Positions 1 to 7,986 of a DNA stretch of 64,000 nucleotides are shown here, in pieces. Both the position numbers and the translations under genes were made by a program. The notes under the pieces were generated by a model. The model was given only the letters and a program-made list of their open reading frames with translations. It ran no database searches and was not told the origin of the DNA. Each line of letters opens with the position of its first letter. Position 1 is the stretch's first letter. Source of the DNA: DATAES01 sp036493595 (GTDB taxonomy: Bacteria > Actinomycetota > Acidimicrobiia > Acidimicrobiales > JACDCH01); contig DASXPN010000106.1 of NCBI GenBank assembly GCA_036493595.1, forward strand, positions 1 to 64,000, written 5' to 3'.

Positions 1-732
1 TTCGAGGTGGCGCAGATCCTCGCCGATCGGTTCAAGATCAATCGTGAGGCGATGGACGAGTTCGCCCTCGAGTCGCATCGCCGTGCCGCGGCCGCGGTCG
101 ACTCCGGTGCGGTCGCCACCGAGTTGCTGCCGGTTGCGATCAAGGACGCCGACGGTCGCGAGACGGGCCAGATGCTCGAGCGCGACGAAGGCATCCGTCG
201 CAGCGGGACCATGAAGTCGCTCGCGGCGTTGCCGTCCGCCGCCGGATGGGATCCGTCGGTCGCACCCGACATCACCGCCGGCAACGCGTCGCAGATGTCC
301 GACGGCGCCGCCGCCATGCTGATCGCCGACCGCCAGGTCGCCGACGAGCTCGGACTCCCGGCGCGCGCCGTGATCCGCCACATGGTCGTCGGCGGCGACG
401 ACGCGGTGCTCGTGCTGTCGGCTCCCAACCCGGTGACCCGCAAGTTGCTCGCTCGTTCAGGCATGACGATCGACGACTTCGACGCCATCGAGTGCAACGA
501 GGCGTTCGCCGCGATCGCATTGATGTGGGCCCGAGAGTTCGTCCCCGATCCTGAGCGCTACAACCCGCGCGGCGGCGCCATCGCCATCGGTCATCCCTTG
601 GGCGCGACCGGCGTGCGGCTGATGACGACGTTGCTGAACCAGCTCGAGGCAACGGGCGGCCGTTACGGCTTCCAGACGATGTGCGAAGGCGGCGGCATGG
701 CGAATGCCACCGTCATCGAACGCGTCCCCTGA
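1..732 (+). CDS. acetyl-CoA C-acyltransferase (thiolase), 5' truncated by window edge
   Basis: This is the C-terminal ~243 residues of a canonical thiolase, which cleaves 3-oxoacyl-CoA with CoA in the last step of beta-oxidation. The frame is open from base 1, so the true start and the acylated nucleophile cysteine lie outside the window. The visible part carries ECNEAFAA, the GHPLGATG motif with its catalytic histidine, and near the C-terminus CEGGGMANA, whose cysteine is the proton-transfer residue. All expected C-terminal thiolase motifs are intact, in contrast to the three thiolase-like proteins further right. The gene is followed after 42 bp by the end of a convergent acyl-CoA dehydrogenase gene. 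Confidence 0.93.
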   Translation, partial: FEVAQILADRFKINREAMDEFALESHRRAAAAVDSGAVATELLPVAIKDADGRETGQMLERDEGIRRSGTMKSLAALPSAAGWDPSVAPDITAGNASQMSDGAAAMLIADRQVADELGLPARAVIRHMVVGGDDAVLVLSAPNPVTRKLLARSGMTIDDFDAIECNEAFAAIALMWAREFVPDPERYNPRGGAIAIGHPLGATGVRLMTTLLNQLEATGGRYGFQTMCEGGGMANATVIERVP

Positions 733-774
733 CGGCACGATCGACGGCGCGCTGACGGCTCGATCGAGAACCGG

Positions 775-1992
775 TTACTTGCGGGGGAGCTTGATCGCCC
801 GGTCGGCGATGATGTTCTTCTGGACCTCGGTGGTGCCGGCGCCGATCGACGTGTAGCGCTGGAACACGAAGAGGCGGTTCCAGGCGCCGCCGTCGATGGC
901 GTCGGGCCCTCCCTTCGAGAGCACGGCGGACGGCCCGAGCAGGTCGCAGGCGAGGTCGGCCAGCGTCTGCGCGAGATGTGACCACTGCAGCTTCGCCAGG
1001 GGAACCTCGGGCCAGTTCGGCTCGCCCTTCAGGATCTTCGACAGCGCGCGGTAGTTGAGCAGTCGCGTGTATTCGATGTCGGTGTGGGCGCGCGCGATGC
1101 GGTCGCGCAGGTCGGGGTCGCGAAGCGCATCCGGGTTCACCGCTCGCGCGAGCGAGACCATCGACTCGAGGTCCGCCTTCATCGTGATGGCGAGACCGGC
1201 GGTGCCGACGCGCTCGTGGCCGAGCGTTCCCATCGCAACCTGCCAGCCGGCACCTTCGTCACCGAGGCGGTACGCGATCGGCACGCGTGCATCGGTGAAG
1301 AAGATCTCGTTGAACATCTCTTCGCCGGTGATGTCGCGGATCGGGTGGCACTCGATGCCGTCGACTTCGAGATCGATGATCAGCGCGGTGATGCCCTCGT
1401 GCTTCGCGCCTCGCGCGATGGCGGTCGGGTCGGTGCGGACGAGAAACAGGCCCCACTTCGCGATGTGCGCGGACGAGATCCAGATCTTCTGTCCGTTCAG
1501 CACGTACTCGTCGCCGTCCGCCACCGCCAGCGTCCGGAGGTTGGCCAGATCGGATCCGGCTTGCGGCTCGGTGAAGCCCTGACACCAGTGGTCGTCGGCG
1601 TTGAGGATGTTCGGGATCCAGCGTTGCTTCTGGTCGTCGGTGCCCCACCGGATGATCATCGGGCCGATCTGCCACAGCCCGTTGGCGTTGTAGATCCCCG
1701 GCGTGCGCGCTCGCGCCATTTCCTCGCTGTAGATGACGTTCTGCGTCACCGTCGCGTCGCGGCCACCCCACTCGACGGGCCAGTTGATCGCGGCCCACCG
1801 GCCTTCGTTGAGCGTCCGCTGCCACGCGCGGCGTCGCTCCATCGCGCCCATGATCCCGTGGGCGCCGGGCGGGTTGTCGGGACTGGCGTCGTGCTCACCC
1901 CACTCGGCGAGGAACTTCGCCAGGTTGTCGTCGAGCCAACCCCGCAGTTCGTCGCGAAAGGCGACGTCTTCGGCGCTGTGGGCGAAGTCCAT
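775..1992 (-). CDS. acyl-CoA dehydrogenase, long FadE-type subunit
   Basis: A 405-residue FAD-dependent acyl-CoA dehydrogenase that introduces the alpha-beta double bond into an acyl-CoA. The FAD/substrate motif GFTEPQAGSDLA is at about residues 139-150, followed by NGQKIWISS, and the C-terminus has GAGTTEVQKNIIADRAI. The open frame extends upstream, but I start at the ATG of MDFAHSAEDVAF because that is where family members begin and because the conserved operator palindrome lies just upstream at 2009-2024. It is divergent from a shorter acyl-CoA dehydrogenase at 2107; long-plus-short pairs of this kind form heteromers in the FadE26/FadE27 type. The exact substrate is unknown. Confidence 0.9.
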   Translation of the reverse strand: MDFAHSAEDVAFRDELRGWLDDNLAKFLAEWGEHDASPDNPPGAHGIMGAMERRRAWQRTLNEGRWAAINWPVEWGGRDATVTQNVIYSEEMARARTPGIYNANGLWQIGPMIIRWGTDDQKQRWIPNILNADDHWCQGFTEPQAGSDLANLRTLAVADGDEYVLNGQKIWISSAHIAKWGLFLVRTDPTAIARGAKHEGITALIIDLEVDGIECHPIRDITGEEMFNEIFFTDARVPIAYRLGDEGAGWQVAMGTLGHERVGTAGLAITMKADLESMVSLARAVNPDALRDPDLRDRIARAHTDIEYTRLLNYRALSKILKGEPNWPEVPLAKLQWSHLAQTLADLACDLLGPSAVLSKGGPDAIDGGAWNRLFVFQRYTSIGAGTTEVQKNIIADRAIKLPRK

Positions 1993-2008
1993 CGCAGGTG
2001 AACGTACC

Positions 2009-2024
2009 ATGACGCTCATGTCAG
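2009..2024. promoter_or_regulatory. operator palindrome, site 1 of 14
   Basis: The sequence atgacgctcatgtcag is followed by GT. It lies 17 bp from the start of the leftward acyl-CoA dehydrogenase and 83 bp before the rightward one. The conserved half-sites are TGAC and GTCA separated by 6 bp. The regulatory role is inferred from recurrence and position. Confidence 0.7.
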
Positions 2025-2106
2025 GTTTCTGTGCCATGGTGGCGCGCGGAGGCACACTCCGGCCCCCCGTCGAGCACACGTCGTAGACCGGAGCGAGACC
2101 GAACTC

Positions 2107-3198
2107 ATGGACTTTGCGTTCAATAGCGATCAGGAAGAACTGCGCCGCAGCGTGCGGGGCTTCCTCGAGCGGGAGAGCCCGACGTCGTACGTGCAGGCGA
2201 TGGAGGATGACGAACGCGGCTTCACCGACGCGGTGTGGGACCGCATCGTCGACCTCGGCTGGCCCGCGCTGCTGGTCCCCGAAACCGCCGGTGGTCTCGG
2301 GCTCGGTCTCGTCGACATGGTCGTCGTGATGGAGGAGATGGGGCGCGTCCCGTTCCCCGGCCCGTACTTCTCGTCAGCGGTGTTCGCCACACTCGCAGCG
2401 CGCCATCTCGCCTTGGACGATCAACTCGAGTCGCTCGGGTCCGGCGCGACCCGCGGCACTGTCGCGCTCGAAGAAGCCGGCGCCGGTGATCCGGTTACCC
2501 GAGTGCGCACGCGCGCCGTCCGCAAGAGCGGTACATGGCGACTCACGGGCGAGAAGCCGATCGTGCTCGACGGGCACACCGCGGACTGGGCACTCGTCGT
2601 GGCGCGCGCGGAGCACGGCATCGGAACGTTCCTCGTCGAGGCGCCGGTGGGAGAGCTCGTGCCCGCGTGGGACGTGACCCGCAAGGTGGCTCGGCTGACG
2701 TTCGACGGTCGAGAGGCCGAGCCCGTCGGTCCCGCCGTCGACCAGACGAGATTGTGGCAACGCATCGTCGACGACACGAACGTGGCGACCTGCGCGGAGC
2801 TCGTCGGCTCGATGGAGACGGCGAATGCGCTCGCCGTCGAGTACGCGAAGGTGCGTGAGCAGTTCGGTCGACCCATCGCCACGTTCCAAGCGATCAAGCA
2901 CAAGGCGGCCGACATGCTGCACCGCCTCGAGCTCGCCCGGGTCGGCACCCACTACGCGGCGTGGGCTGCCGACGTCGACGACGACGTGCGCGCCGAGGCC
3001 GCGGCAATGGCGAAGGCGTCTGTTGCTGAGGCGGCCAACTACGTCACCGCGGAGTCGATCCAGATCCACGGCGGCGTCGGGTTCACGTGGGAGTGCCAGG
3101 CCCACCTCCACTACCGCAAGGCGAAGCAAGCCGACCTGCTGCTCGGTTACCAGGGTTGGCAACGCCAACGGCTTGCCGACCTCATCCTCGACGGCTGA
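2107..3198 (+). CDS. acyl-CoA dehydrogenase, short FadE-type subunit
   Basis: A 363-residue acyl-CoA dehydrogenase homologue starting MDFAFNSDQEEL. It has the C-terminal helical-domain signature REQFGRPIATFQAIKHKAAD at about residues 250-270 and IHGGVGFTWE near residue 321-330. The middle beta-domain is divergent and lacks the FTEPxAGSD signature seen in the partner at 775-1992. That asymmetry is typical of heteromeric FadE pairs, where one chain contributes part of the FAD or substrate site. The divergent arrangement over a shared operator suggests co-regulation with the partner gene. Confidence 0.9.
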   Translation: MDFAFNSDQEELRRSVRGFLERESPTSYVQAMEDDERGFTDAVWDRIVDLGWPALLVPETAGGLGLGLVDMVVVMEEMGRVPFPGPYFSSAVFATLAARHLALDDQLESLGSGATRGTVALEEAGAGDPVTRVRTRAVRKSGTWRLTGEKPIVLDGHTADWALVVARAEHGIGTFLVEAPVGELVPAWDVTRKVARLTFDGREAEPVGPAVDQTRLWQRIVDDTNVATCAELVGSMETANALAVEYAKVREQFGRPIATFQAIKHKAADMLHRLELARVGTHYAAWAADVDDDVRAEAAAMAKASVAEAANYVTAESIQIHGGVGFTWECQAHLHYRKAKQADLLLGYQGWQRQRLADLILDG

Positions 3199-3235
3199 AC
3201 CGCTCCGACCACGATGGTCGACAGAAACCTGGGGG

Positions 3236-3940
3236 TCAGATGGTCGGTCCGGCGGTTGGTCCTTGCATGGTCGAGGGCGGGGGCTCGTTGACGTCGTCCG
3301 GGTCGCCAGGTAGGCCGCTACGGCGCCACATGTAGTACGCGAGTCCGGCGAGGCCACCCGCGACTCCGGTGCCGAGCACGAGCAGCGGGATGGCGGACGA
3401 ACCGCCGCCGGCTGAGTCGTTGATCGGGACGAAGCCACTTCCACTCGACGGCAACGTGGTGGTTGTCGTCGCGAGCGTCGTGCTCGTGGATGTGGACGTC
3501 GTCGTGGATGTGGACGTTGTCGTGGACGCTGTCGTCGACGGGCTCGTGGTCGTCGACGTGCTCGTCGACGTCGAGGTCGTGGTCGGTGACGTGGGCGGCG
3601 CGTCGTACACGAGGATCCGGCCACTCGGGCCGTCGGTCGTGTCGACCGTGTAGACGAGCTCGGCGTCGTTGTCGCCGGACTTGAGGTTTCCGCTGCCGGC
3701 GGGCATCAGGTCGAGCAGCAGGCCGCCTCCCTCGTCGAGGATCTTGTGCTCGACGGTGTCGGTGTTCTGGAACGTGATCGTGCCGTGGGTCTCGACCTGC
3801 GTGTCCGACGGGTCGGGATTCCCGCCCGCGCCGATCGTGATCGTCCGCACCGTCTGCGCGGTGGCCGCGCTCGGCACCAGGACCACGAGACCGAAGACAA
3901 CGATGAGGTACGGCACCGCCCGGCGCACGCGCCGATTCAA
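3236..3940 (-). CDS. exported cupredoxin-like protein with Ser/Thr-rich stalk and C-terminal anchor
   Basis: A ~234-residue exported protein. After a short basic segment comes a hydrophobic signal sequence (YLIVVFGLVVLVPSAATAQ), then a ~90-residue beta-rich domain resembling cupredoxins, a mucin-like stretch of about 50 almost exclusively Ser/Thr/Pro residues, and a C-terminal membrane helix (IPLLVLGTGVAGGLAGLAYYM) with a basic stop-transfer segment. One histidine (VEHKI) sits where a copper ligand could be, but the usual C-terminal Cys-His-Met ligand cluster is absent, so copper binding is doubtful. I start at TTG 3940, 10 bp after the upstream thiolase stop; GTG 3928 is an alternative. The large frame upstream overlaps the thiolase and is not used. 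Confidence 0.72.
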   Translation of the reverse strand: MNRRVRRAVPYLIVVFGLVVLVPSAATAQTVRTITIGAGGNPDPSDTQVETHGTITFQNTDTVEHKILDEGGGLLLDLMPAGSGNLKSGDNDAELVYTVDTTDGPSGRILVYDAPPTSPTTTSTSTSTSTTTSPSTTASTTTSTSTTTSTSTSTTLATTTTTLPSSGSGFVPINDSAGGGSSAIPLLVLGTGVAGGLAGLAYYMWRRSGLPGDPDDVNEPPPSTMQGPTAGPTI

Positions 3941-3950
3941 GCAGGTCCGC

Positions 3951-5078
3951 TCAGCCGGACAAGAGCACCACGCTGGCGTTGGCGCCGCGGCCGATGGTGT
4001 GGCAGAGGCCCACTCGAGCGCCCTCGACCTGGCGGGTCCCGGCTCGACCCCTGAGCTGATCGGTGAGCTCGACCACCTGGCCGACCGCCGACGCGCCCAG
4101 CGGCTCGCCCTTGGAAAGCAGCCCACCGCTCGGATTCACCGGCCTCGCACCGCCGAGCGCGACCGCGCCGCCGGCCAACAGCTTCGGTTGCTCGCCGGGC
4201 TCACACAGACCGAGCTCCTCGTAGGCGAGCAGCTCGCGAGCGGCATCCGTGTCTTGACACTCGACCACGTCGACGTCATCGGCACCGAGGCCCGCAGCCT
4301 CGTAGGCCCACGACGCGGCGCGCTGTGTCGGCGACGGGATGCGGTCGTCGTCGACCACACCACTCAGCGGTGTCGACTCGGCCAGGACACTGCCCGGAAG
4401 ATGGCTGGACACTCGTGCGGCGCGCAGCTGCACGCCTCGATCGCTCCTGCGCAACACCACCGCGGCGGCCCCTTCATTGGGGGAGCAGAGCATCCACAGG
4501 TGCAGCGGCTCACACACGACGCGCGATGCGAGAACCTCGTCCGCCGTCACCTCCTTGCGGAACATCGCGAGGTCGTTGCGCGCGCCATTGGCGCGGTTCT
4601 TGACGACGACGGCCGCGAGGTCGTTCTTCGTGATGCCTCGCTCGCGCATGAGACGTTGCGCGCGGAGCGCGAAGTACGCGGGTGCAGGCGTCAAGCCTGC
4701 TTGTTCCTGCCACGGCTCGAAGAACGACGAGCGGATCATCCCCTTCGGCATCTTCTCCATGCCGAACACGAGCGCGCAGTCGACCTCGCCCGACGCGATC
4801 GCCATCGATGCCATCGACAGCGCGGCCGCGCCCGACGCGCAGCCGGCCTCGACATCGATGATGGGCATGCCGGTACGGCCGAGCCGACCGAGGACGCGAT
4901 GGCCGGCGGCGACGCCCGAATACGCGGTGCCGCAGAACGCGGCGGTGAACGTCGGGTCACCTGCATCCCGCAGCGCGGCCCGCACCGCCTCGACACCGAG
5001 GTCGATCACCGACCGGTCCTCGAAGCGACCGAAGGCAGTCATCGCCGCGCCGGCGATCTCGATCCCGCCGGCGCTCAT
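3951..5078 (-). CDS. SCP2/Ltp-type thiolase-like protein with GHP replaced by GEP
   Basis: A 375-residue thiolase-fold protein of the lipid-transfer (Ltp/SCP2-thiolase) type. The nucleophile region EAGCASGAAA keeps its cysteine (Cys80) and GLCHTIGRGANAS near residue 357 keeps the second cysteine. The usual NPSGG...GHPLGA motif reads NPSGGLLSKGEPLGA, so the catalytic histidine is a glutamate (Glu325). The start codon overlaps the end of a DUF35 gene by ATGA, so the two are translationally coupled. Thiolase-DUF35 pairs act in steroid side-chain removal, for example the Ltp2 retro-aldolase with ChsH2-DUF35; by analogy this pair may be an acyl-CoA aldolase or acyltransferase, but that is inference. 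Confidence 0.85.
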   Translation of the reverse strand: MSAGGIEIAGAAMTAFGRFEDRSVIDLGVEAVRAALRDAGDPTFTAAFCGTAYSGVAAGHRVLGRLGRTGMPIIDVEAGCASGAAALSMASMAIASGEVDCALVFGMEKMPKGMIRSSFFEPWQEQAGLTPAPAYFALRAQRLMRERGITKNDLAAVVVKNRANGARNDLAMFRKEVTADEVLASRVVCEPLHLWMLCSPNEGAAAVVLRRSDRGVQLRAARVSSHLPGSVLAESTPLSGVVDDDRIPSPTQRAASWAYEAAGLGADDVDVVECQDTDAARELLAYEELGLCEPGEQPKLLAGGAVALGGARPVNPSGGLLSKGEPLGASAVGQVVELTDQLRGRAGTRQVEGARVGLCHTIGRGANASVVLLSG

Positions 5079-5440
5079 GCGGGCTCGAACGCCCAGGTGG
5101 TGACCTCGCCGAAAGTCTCGGGGACCGCACGCATGGTCTGCCCCTCGCGCAGCACGGATGGGTCCGCCTCGGTCAGCCGGCTCACGACCCGCAGGCCGAC
5201 ACCGTCGAGCTCGACGACGCCGAACCCGTACGGCACCGGTCCTTCGTAGCCGGGCGGCGCCGAAGTGACCGCGGTCCAGAGCCAGAGCGTGCCGGTGCGC
5301 GGAAGGTCGACCGGCTCGACGTCATCGTCACCCGTGTAGGGGCAGACGTCGGCGAGTGGGAAGTGGTACGTGCCGTGGATGCGGGACCGCCCGCCGAGCA
5401 GTACGAGGTCGGTGCCCTCGAGACGAAACAGCTCGCTCAC
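5075..5440 (-). CDS. DUF35 OB-fold protein with degenerate zinc ribbon
   Basis: A 121-residue protein with the C-terminal OB-fold pattern of DUF35 proteins (GTLWLWTAVTSAPPGYEGPVPYGFGVVELD). DUF35 proteins bind thiolase-like enzymes and help them work on CoA thioesters. The N-terminal rubredoxin-like zinc ribbon, normally two CxxC knuckles, is reduced here: only one cysteine remains, in ADVCPYTG, and the first knuckle reads LLGGRSRIHG. Zinc binding is therefore unlikely. The gene sits between a CoA-transferase and a thiolase-like gene, overlapping each by 4 bp, so the three probably form one operon. Confidence 0.83.
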   Translation of the reverse strand: MSELFRLEGTDLVLLGGRSRIHGTYHFPLADVCPYTGDDDVEPVDLPRTGTLWLWTAVTSAPPGYEGPVPYGFGVVELDGVGLRVVSRLTEADPSVLREGQTMRAVPETFGEVTTWAFEPA

Positions 5441-6642
5441 GTCACGCCTTCAGCCGCGAGTCGATCGAGCTCCGCGTCGTCGAGGCCGAGCGAGGACGCG
5501 AGCACGTCGCGCGTGTCGACGCCGAGTGGTGGCGCGCCCGACGGCACCACCGGATCTGCACCGACGAACCGGGGGAAGGGTGCTTGTTGGCGAACGGGAC
5601 CGATGACCGGATCATCGACCGTCACGAGATCGCCGCGCTCGGTCATGTGCGGGTCACTGAAGATGTCCGCGGCCGTGTATGCGGTCGCGACCGGAACGTC
5701 GTGCTCGACACAAGCCGCCTCGATGTCGGTCGCGGCGAGCGAACGCGTCCACGACGCGACGAGCTCGTTGATCTCGTCGCTGCGCTCGGCGCGATCAGCG
5801 AGTCGCGCGAACCGCGGGTCGTCGGTGAGCTCGGTGCGACCCATCGCTTTGCACAGACGCCCGAAGTTCGCATCACTCCCCGCGACGATGCACACGAACC
5901 GGCCGTCGGCCGTCGGGTAGTTGTCGAGCGGCGCGGAGTTCGCCAGCCGATTGCCCTCGCGCGAGCGGACGATGCCGAGTTGGTCGTACGCCGCCAGCGT
6001 CCATTCGAGGATGCGCAGCACCGCGCCGTAGAGGCACGCGTCGATCACCGCGCCCTCGCCGCCGCGCGCATCACGCTGATACAACGCGGCGACCGCGGCG
6101 TTCGACGCGAAGACACCCGTGAGGTAGTCGGACAACGTGACGCCGACGCGCACCGGCGGCCGATCCGGATAACCGGTGAGGTGCATCAGGCCGCCGTAGC
6201 CGATGCCGACGCGATCGAGGCCGGGACGCGACGCGAGCGGGCCGTCCTGCCCGAAGGTCGAGATGCGCACGAAGACGAGACGGCGGTCGAGCTCGCCAGG
6301 CGCGATGTGCCAGCGCTCGAGGGTGCCCGGGCGGAAGTTCTCGACGACCACGTCGGCGGTGGAGGCGAGCCGGCGGAAGATGTCCTGCCCGGCGGGCTTG
6401 CGGAGGTCGAGCGTCACGCTCTTGCGCCCGCGCCCTTCGACCGCCCAGAACAGCGAGTAGCCGTCGACGAACGGCCCGATCTCCCGCATGAAGTCCCCGC
6501 TGCCGGGCTGTTCGATCTTGATGACCTCGGCGCCCATCTCACCGAGCAACCCCGCGCAGAACGGCGCGGCAATCCGCGTCCCGAGATCGAGCACCCGCAA
6601 CCCGGCCAGCGGACCCGACGAAGTAACGCGGTCGCTGGTCAT
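5437..6642 (-). CDS. family III CoA-transferase (CaiB/BaiF type)
   Basis: A 401-residue class III CoA-transferase, which moves CoA between carboxylic acids. It begins with the family pattern GLRVLDLGTRIAAPFCAGLLGE, then GAEVIKIEQPGSGDFMR, GRGRKSVTLDLR and NFRPGTLERW. An aspartate in VTLSDYLTGVFA lies where the acyl-anhydride-forming catalytic aspartate is expected. The stop overlaps the downstream DUF35 start by ATGA. Upstream lies a 107-bp insertion; before it, the start codon probably overlapped the stop of the preceding acyl-CoA dehydrogenase. It may activate the growth substrate using another acyl-CoA as donor. Confidence 0.92.
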   Translation of the reverse strand: MTSDRVTSSGPLAGLRVLDLGTRIAAPFCAGLLGEMGAEVIKIEQPGSGDFMREIGPFVDGYSLFWAVEGRGRKSVTLDLRKPAGQDIFRRLASTADVVVENFRPGTLERWHIAPGELDRRLVFVRISTFGQDGPLASRPGLDRVGIGYGGLMHLTGYPDRPPVRVGVTLSDYLTGVFASNAAVAALYQRDARGGEGAVIDACLYGAVLRILEWTLAAYDQLGIVRSREGNRLANSAPLDNYPTADGRFVCIVAGSDANFGRLCKAMGRTELTDDPRFARLADRAERSDEINELVASWTRSLAATDIEAACVEHDVPVATAYTAADIFSDPHMTERGDLVTVDDPVIGPVRQQAPFPRFVGADPVVPSGAPPLGVDTRDVLASSLGLDDAELDRLAAEGVT

Positions 6643-6760
6643 CTGGGCAACCCGTGCTTTTGGTCGGCTCCGAGCGCTCGCTGCGCTCGCTGTCTCCGCC
6701 GACTGGGGCTCGTCGCTGGCGCTTCCCTCGCCCCGCGCGTGATGGTCATCTCGGCAACCC
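6636..6760. repeat. 107-bp insertion bounded by an 18-bp direct duplication
   Basis: The 18-mer tggtcatctgggcaaccc at 6636-6653 recurs with one mismatch (tggtcatctcggcaaccc) at 6743-6760. The DNA between them is low-complexity and rich in gctcgctgcgctcgctg. The left copy carries the CoA-transferase start codon and the right copy carries the dehydrogenase stop. In the right copy an ATGA overlap of stop and start can still be read, so the two genes were probably directly overlapping before the insertion. Confidence 0.75.
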
Positions 6761-7942
6761 CAGTACGCGTTCGCCGATGATGTTGCGCTGGATCTCGTTC
6801 GTGCCGGCGAAGATGGACGAGGACTGGTAGTAGAGCCAGTTGCGCTGCCAGCGGCCGTCGCCGGGGTTGTCGCCTGCGCCGTGCCACAGCGGTGAAGCCG
6901 GACCGAGCACCGCCATCGCCGTCTCGTGCAGCCGCTTGCTCATCTCGCTCCAGTAGAGCTTCAACGCCGAACCCTCCGGGCCGGGGTCGCGTCCAGAGGC
7001 GAGCCGTGACAACGAGCGCCAGTTGTGCAGTTGGAACAACCGCACCTCGACATACGCCTCGACCAATCGCTGCTGCAAACGGTGATCGTCGTACGCGCCC
7101 GATTCGATCGCGAGGCGAAGGAGCTCTTCGAGCACCTGGACGTGGATCACGAGCTGGCGCGGGTTGGTGCCACGTTCGTGCGACAACGTCGACGACGACA
7201 CCCGCCAACCATCGTTGACCGCGCCGACGACTTGGTCGTCGGGCACGAACACGTCGTCGAAGAACACCTCGTTGAATTCGGCCTCTCCCGTGGCTTGCAC
7301 GAGAGGACGCACGTCCACCCCCGGGGCACGCATGTCGATGACGAGCATGGTGATGCCCTTGTGCTTCGGCGCTTGGTCACGCGGTGTCGTGCGCGCCAGG
7401 CACAGCCCCCAGTCGGCGAACTGCGCATAGGAGGTCCACACCTTCTGGCCGTTCACGATCCATCCGCCGCGCCCGTCATCACGAGCCGCCCGGGTCGACA
7501 CACCGGCGAGGTCGCTCCCCGCGCCCGGTTCGCTGAACAGCTGACACCACAGCTCGTCGGCCCGCAGGATGTTCGGCAGCCAGCGCGATCGCTGTTCCTC
7601 GGTCGCGTGTGCGAGCAGGGTGGGACCGACGAGGTTGATGGCGATGCGGCCGACGAGCTCGGGGGCACGGGCCCGAGCCAGCTCTTCTTGGACGATGAAG
7701 TGGTGCATCGCGCCCGCGCCCCGCCCGCCGTACTCGACCGGCCAGGTGACGCCGACGAGTCGAGCATCGGCGAGCCGGCGTTGCCACGTCCGCAAATACG
7801 CAACCTCGTCGGCCAGCGCGTCGAAGCGGCGCGGGAATCCCTTGCCGTACTCCCACGGCAGGTGCTCGCGAAGCCACGCGCGCGTCTCGGCACGGAAGGC
7901 TTCCTGCTCGGCGGTGGGCGTCAGGTCCATCGAGTCGCTCAT
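6746..7942 (-). CDS. acyl-CoA dehydrogenase, long FadE-type subunit
   Basis: A 398-residue acyl-CoA dehydrogenase beginning MSDSMDLTPTAEQEAF. It has LWCQLFSEPGAGSDLAGVST at about residues 140-159, NGQKVWTSYAQFADWGLCL, and a C-terminal FAGTNEIQRNIIGERVLGLPR. It is the full-motif partner in a divergent pair with the shorter dehydrogenase at 7987, and a shared operator lies in the 44-bp gap. Downstream on the same strand are the CoA-transferase, DUF35 and thiolase-like genes, which probably belong to the same transcript despite the inserted repeat. Confidence 0.92.
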   Translation of the reverse strand: MSDSMDLTPTAEQEAFRAETRAWLREHLPWEYGKGFPRRFDALADEVAYLRTWQRRLADARLVGVTWPVEYGGRGAGAMHHFIVQEELARARAPELVGRIAINLVGPTLLAHATEEQRSRWLPNILRADELWCQLFSEPGAGSDLAGVSTRAARDDGRGGWIVNGQKVWTSYAQFADWGLCLARTTPRDQAPKHKGITMLVIDMRAPGVDVRPLVQATGEAEFNEVFFDDVFVPDDQVVGAVNDGWRVSSSTLSHERGTNPRQLVIHVQVLEELLRLAIESGAYDDHRLQQRLVEAYVEVRLFQLHNWRSLSRLASGRDPGPEGSALKLYWSEMSKRLHETAMAVLGPASPLWHGAGDNPGDGRWQRNWLYYQSSSIFAGTNEIQRNIIGERVLGLPR

Positions 7943-7948
7943 CGTATG

Positions 7949-7964
7949 CTGACACCTGTGTCAG
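7949..7964. promoter_or_regulatory. operator palindrome, site 2 of 14
   Basis: The sequence ctgacacctgtgtcag is followed by GT. It sits in a 44-bp divergent gap, 6 bp from the leftward dehydrogenase start and 22 bp from the rightward one. A protein bound here would cover both core promoters. Confidence 0.75.
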
Positions 7965-7986
7965 GTTCGGACGAGCGTGGGCGGCG

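Noticed and set aside
2374..3624. 416-residue frame on the - strand
   Set aside because: It is antisense to the acyl-CoA dehydrogenase at 2107 and runs into the Ser/Thr stalk coding region in a different frame, giving Arg-rich low-complexity protein.
5356..6780. 474-residue frame on the + strand
   Set aside because: It is antisense to the CoA-transferase, has shadow composition (Arg/Ala/Val/Asp-rich), and the opposite frame has all family motifs.
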